Source: Candidatus Methylomirabilota bacterium
GTDB taxonomy: Bacteria; Methylomirabilota; Methylomirabilia; Methylomirabilales; Methylomirabilaceae
NCBI GenBank assembly: GCA_003105305.1
Contig: PQAQ01000198.1
Location: forward strand, 1 to 7,875
Length of the DNA stretch: 7,875 bases
Reading direction: 5' to 3'
In this document: positions 5,879-7,875 of the stretch, in pieces
Layout: every line of letters starts with the position of its first letter
Numbering within the stretch: the first letter of the stretch is position 1
Position numbers and translations under genes: made by a program
The notes under the pieces: model-generated
The model's database searches: none
What the model was told of the DNA's origin: nothing
The model's input: the letters and a program-made list of their open reading frames with translations, nothing else

Positions 5879-6972
5879 TGGCCCCCCTCTTCCCAGAGTC
5901 GTTTCAGACAGTGACGGTCGCCTACGCGCATGGCATATACGCCGCCTCCGCAGGCATGAAGATAACGGCACTCATGACAGTCCTCCGGCAGACTCGGCTC
6001 TCGGTACCGCTTGAAGCCGGTTCGCCAGATTGTCTGGAGGTCCTGTTGCTTGATATTGCCCTCGGAATAGGTGATGTCGTGGAGACAACTGGAACCAATG
6101 ACATCCCCGGTCGGCATGATGGCAAAATGGCTGAGCCCATCCCCGGAGGCGAACGGCTTCGGCCGGACCTCCAGGGCCCAAGGCCCAACGTATCCCACCT
6201 CTTCACTCAACATGACCGGAAATCGCTGACGTCGATCGCGGATAAACCTCAAGATCCATCGGATCTGATCGTCGGTAGCGCAAAATCGATCCTGCCATTT
6301 GGCACGCCCTGACGGCAGGGCCAACGCAATCCGCCAAATCGTTGCCGCAGAGGCCATGATCCAGTCGCCGAGCTCCTCCATTTCATGCAGATTGCCGGGA
6401 TGTACCATCGTATTGACCATCCGGTACCGGATGCCCATCGTCTGGAACAGCTCAAGGGCATGAAACGTCTGCTTGAAGGCCCCCGGATGCCGCCGGAATT
6501 GATCATTGGTCTCCTCAAGGCCATCGACGCTCATAAATACGCCATCCAGTTTGGCGCGTGCCAGTCGGTCCCCCTGTTGTTCTACGAGGCTGCCGTTCGT
6601 GCACAGGAGCACCTTTAAGCCCTGTTGATTGGCTAATTCGATGATCTCGAACAGGTCGGGACGGATGAGCGGTTCGCCTCCCGAGATGATCAGGGTCTTG
6701 ACCCCCATCTCCCGTATCTCCCGAATGAGCCGGGCGATCGTTTCGAACGGCAGTCCCCACTCGGCCTTGGGATGAGAGGTCGATTCGCAGTGGTCGCAGC
6801 CGAAGTTGCAGGCGTAGGTTACGAGGAGCGTGACTGAGGCGGGGGGAGCGGGGAATCCTAACCTGCGTCGGACCTGCTTTTCGAGTCTCTTGATACTGAC
6901 ATGGTGATCCAGGTACCAGCGACTGAGGCCCGGTATGGCGCGACATCCTGCCTCGATGAGCTGCCCGGTCAT
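5875..6972 (-). CDS. Radical SAM/SPASM-like RiPP maturase
   Basis: A 365-residue radical SAM enzyme. The cluster motif C55-NFG-C59-DH-C62 is of the CX3CX2C kind, followed by the SAM-binding GGEP (98-101). The C-terminal part looks like a SPASM/Twitch region: C296 followed by GNI at 305-307, then C332, C335, C341 and C355. Only five Cys are visible instead of the seven of a full SPASM domain, so one auxiliary 4Fe-4S cluster is more certain than two. Enzymes of this kind (PqqE, AlbA, MftC and relatives) make C-C or C-S links or other changes in precursor peptides; the exact reaction here is unknown. I start at ATG 6972, which gives a 4-nt ATGA overlap with the B2 gene; an upstream TTG at 6981 is possible. 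The stop overlaps the precursor 2 start, which points to that peptide as substrate. Confidence 0.9.
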   Translation of the reverse strand: MTGQLIEAGCRAIPGLSRWYLDHHVSIKRLEKQVRRRLGFPAPPASVTLLVTYACNFGCDHCESTSHPKAEWGLPFETIARLIREIREMGVKTLIISGGEPLIRPDLFEIIELANQQGLKVLLCTNGSLVEQQGDRLARAKLDGVFMSVDGLEETNDQFRRHPGAFKQTFHALELFQTMGIRYRMVNTMVHPGNLHEMEELGDWIMASAATIWRIALALPSGRAKWQDRFCATDDQIRWILRFIRDRRQRFPVMLSEEVGYVGPWALEVRPKPFASGDGLSHFAIMPTGDVIGSSCLHDITYSEGNIKQQDLQTIWRTGFKRYREPSLPEDCHECRYLHACGGGVYAMRVGDRHCLKRLWEEGGQ

Positions 6973-7472
6973 GGTCGGCAACCGGCTGTGAATTGGGCCT
7001 GTTGGGAGGCGGCTTCGGACTCATCTGTCGGGTACGAATAGACGGCGACATACGGACGCAATCCTTCCTCAGTTTCGCCGAAGGGAGTACCGTCAAGCGT
7101 GACCCAGCTATGTCCTTCCAACCCATCCGCACCCGATCTTACCCCGTAGTGGATCGCGGCGGGCACGCCGTGCTTCCGGCAGTAGCGATAAAGAACCAGA
7201 GAGCGAAGCAGACAGGGGTGCTGGGAACGAAGCAGGCGCGTGATGATCGTATGGCTGTACCGCCGGACCCGGTCTAACGACCGAAGATCAGGTTCCTGCC
7301 GGACCTTTTGACCGGCGTCCGTGTGAGTCGGGCGGCTAAGGTAGCGCAGCAGCGAAGGCAGCCTTCTGGTGCGCACGAGGAAAGCCGCCGCGAAGATAGT
7401 CAGAAGCGACCAGCCAAAAAGTCTGAACGACTCAGGATCGCGCAGTTCCCGAAGACGACGAAGAGTCTTCAC
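6969..7472 (-). CDS. Lasso-type B2 leader peptidase (transglutaminase-like fold)
   Basis: A 167-residue protein matching lasso peptide biosynthesis B2 proteins. A hydrophobic helix near residues 20-33 is followed by a linker and the catalytic core: SQHPCLLRSLVLYRYCRKHG (83-102) with C87, then GVRSG (110-114), then LEGHSWVTLDG (118-128) with H121 and D127. This gives the Cys-His-Asp triad of the family, all present. B2 proteins cut the leader from the core, two residues after the conserved Thr, with B1 presenting the leader. The start is a GTG at 7472, which overlaps the B1 gene by 41 nt and has only a distant AAGGA; coupling to B1 translation is likely. The 3' end overlaps the radical SAM gene by 4 nt. 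The C-terminal about 20 residues are polar and not typical of the core fold. Confidence 0.9.
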   Translation of the reverse strand: MKTLRRLRELRDPESFRLFGWSLLTIFAAAFLVRTRRLPSLLRYLSRPTHTDAGQKVRQEPDLRSLDRVRRYSHTIITRLLRSQHPCLLRSLVLYRYCRKHGVPAAIHYGVRSGADGLEGHSWVTLDGTPFGETEEGLRPYVAVYSYPTDESEAASQQAQFTAGCRP

Positions 7473-7785
7473 GGATCGTCACTAGTCCTTCTGTGAGTAG
7501 GGTCTGCGTTAACTCGAGAAGGTCCTGCCGCGCCAGTTCCGCCGAGACGTCGAACCGGGTGCTGAGGGCCTCGCCGATCGTTGTCAGCGAGGTCGCACCA
7601 TCGAATAGCTCCCAGGCGGCGGTTCCGGTCTCATTAAGGCTGAAGTAGACGCCGGAATCGAGATTCAGGAGCACACTCTCACCTTCAAGCGCTTTCCAGG
7701 TGACGTGTTCGCTTCTGATGGGACAAGCCGTGACGAGAACGCTCAACGCGATCCGACCTTTCGCATCATTACCGTACAAGGGCAC
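7432..7785 (-). CDS. PqqD-like leader-binding protein (lasso B1 type)
   Basis: A RiPP recognition element. Residues 28-104 show the PqqD pattern: a short strand region VTWKALEGESVLLNLDSGVY, then FSLNETGTAAWELFDGA (48-64), then a helical part with LSTRFDVSAELARQDLLELTQTLLTEGLV. Such proteins bind the Y-x2-P-x-L leader segment as a fourth strand and hand the peptide to the modifying enzymes and the B2 protease. The GTG start at 7785 gives 117 residues but has no ribosome site; a TTG at 7746 (104 residues) has AAAGG about 10 nt upstream and fits usual B1 lengths of about 80-100 better. The extreme C-terminus (DSSSSSGTARS) is a Ser-rich tail in the overlap with B2. It is the first recognised gene of the operon in the window. 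Confidence 0.85.
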   Translation of the reverse strand: MPLYGNDAKGRIALSVLVTACPIRSEHVTWKALEGESVLLNLDSGVYFSLNETGTAAWELFDGATSLTTIGEALSTRFDVSAELARQDLLELTQTLLTEGLVTIREDSSSSSGTARS

Positions 7786-7832
7786 AGAACAGTGCGGGAT
7801 ACATCCATGGCGCGCGGGGATTACGCGCTATT

Positions 7833-7862
7833 TCCCTACCAGATTGATCCCAGAACTGTCAA
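7833..7862 (-). promoter_or_regulatory. Possible promoter of the RiPP operon
   Basis: On the minus strand there is a perfect TTGACA (7857-7862), an 18-nt spacer, and TAGGGA (7833-7838), a poor -10 box. The -35 box is convincing, the -10 is not. If used, the start would be near 7826, about 40 nt before the GTG of the B1 gene, and the operon would begin with B1. The 90 bp between B1 and the window edge hold nothing else I can support. Confidence 0.35.
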
Positions 7863-7875
7863 GCCAATTCGATGC

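Noticed and set aside
5750..5971. 73-residue reading of precursor 2 from an upstream start
   Set aside because: The first 31 residues lie out of frame within the conserved end of the radical SAM gene; the ATG at 5878 has a purine-rich ribosome site, overlaps the radical SAM stop, and corresponds exactly to the start of the duplicated precursor.
6515..7132. 205-residue minus-strand frame overlapping the radical SAM and B2 genes
   Set aside because: It is an out-of-frame shadow, rich in Arg, Pro and Ser, of two genes with intact catalytic motifs.

Overview
The window reads like a gram-negative, moderately GC-rich bacterial chromosome with tightly packed genes, short intergenic gaps and repeated 4-nt ATGA start/stop overlaps. 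No rRNA or universal marker is present, so the lineage cannot be fixed. The base composition and gene mix would suit a group such as NC10/Methylomirabilota, but that is only an impression.

Left part (1-3346). The 3' three-quarters of an MsbA/LmrA-type ABC exporter with fused membrane and ATPase domains enters from the left edge on the + strand. It converges on a minus-strand IsdG/HmoA-like (antibiotic biosynthesis monooxygenase fold) gene. That gene has a good sigma70-type promoter and lies across a 244-bp divergent region from a two-gene + strand operon: a SnoaL/NTF2-like protein followed, with an ATGA overlap, by a FabI/FabL-like enoyl reductase of the SDR superfamily.

Right part (3322-7875, minus strand). 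This looks like one RiPP (ribosomally made, post-translationally modified peptide) operon, read right to left: possible promoter at about 7833-7862; a PqqD-like leader-binding protein (lasso B1 type); a lasso B2-type transglutaminase-fold leader protease; a radical SAM/SPASM-like enzyme; two tiny precursor peptides of 42 and 39 residues; an HPr-kinase-like kinase; and a PF14907-type nucleotidyltransferase. The precursors are short, unlisted in any simple ORF scan, and carry a near-canonical lasso leader motif (Y-x2-P-x-L ... T), but they end only 5 and 8 residues after the expected cleavage site. That is too short to make a lasso, and no asparagine-synthetase-like lasso cyclase is visible; a radical SAM enzyme sits in the operon instead.

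Proposed working model (inference): B1 delivers the leader, the radical SAM enzyme modifies the very short C-terminal core, B2 cuts the leader after Thr-Ala, and the kinase/nucleotidyltransferase pair decorates the Ser-containing core, as proposed for phosphorylated and glycosylated lasso peptides of the paeninodin/pseudomycoidin type. The two precursor genes arose by tandem duplication of a segment that included the last 19 codons of the radical SAM gene. A decayed copy of that gene end still lies before the second precursor. The leader-coding DNA of the two copies is identical over 94 bp while both flanks have diverged. This operon is the main candidate for a previously undescribed system in the window.
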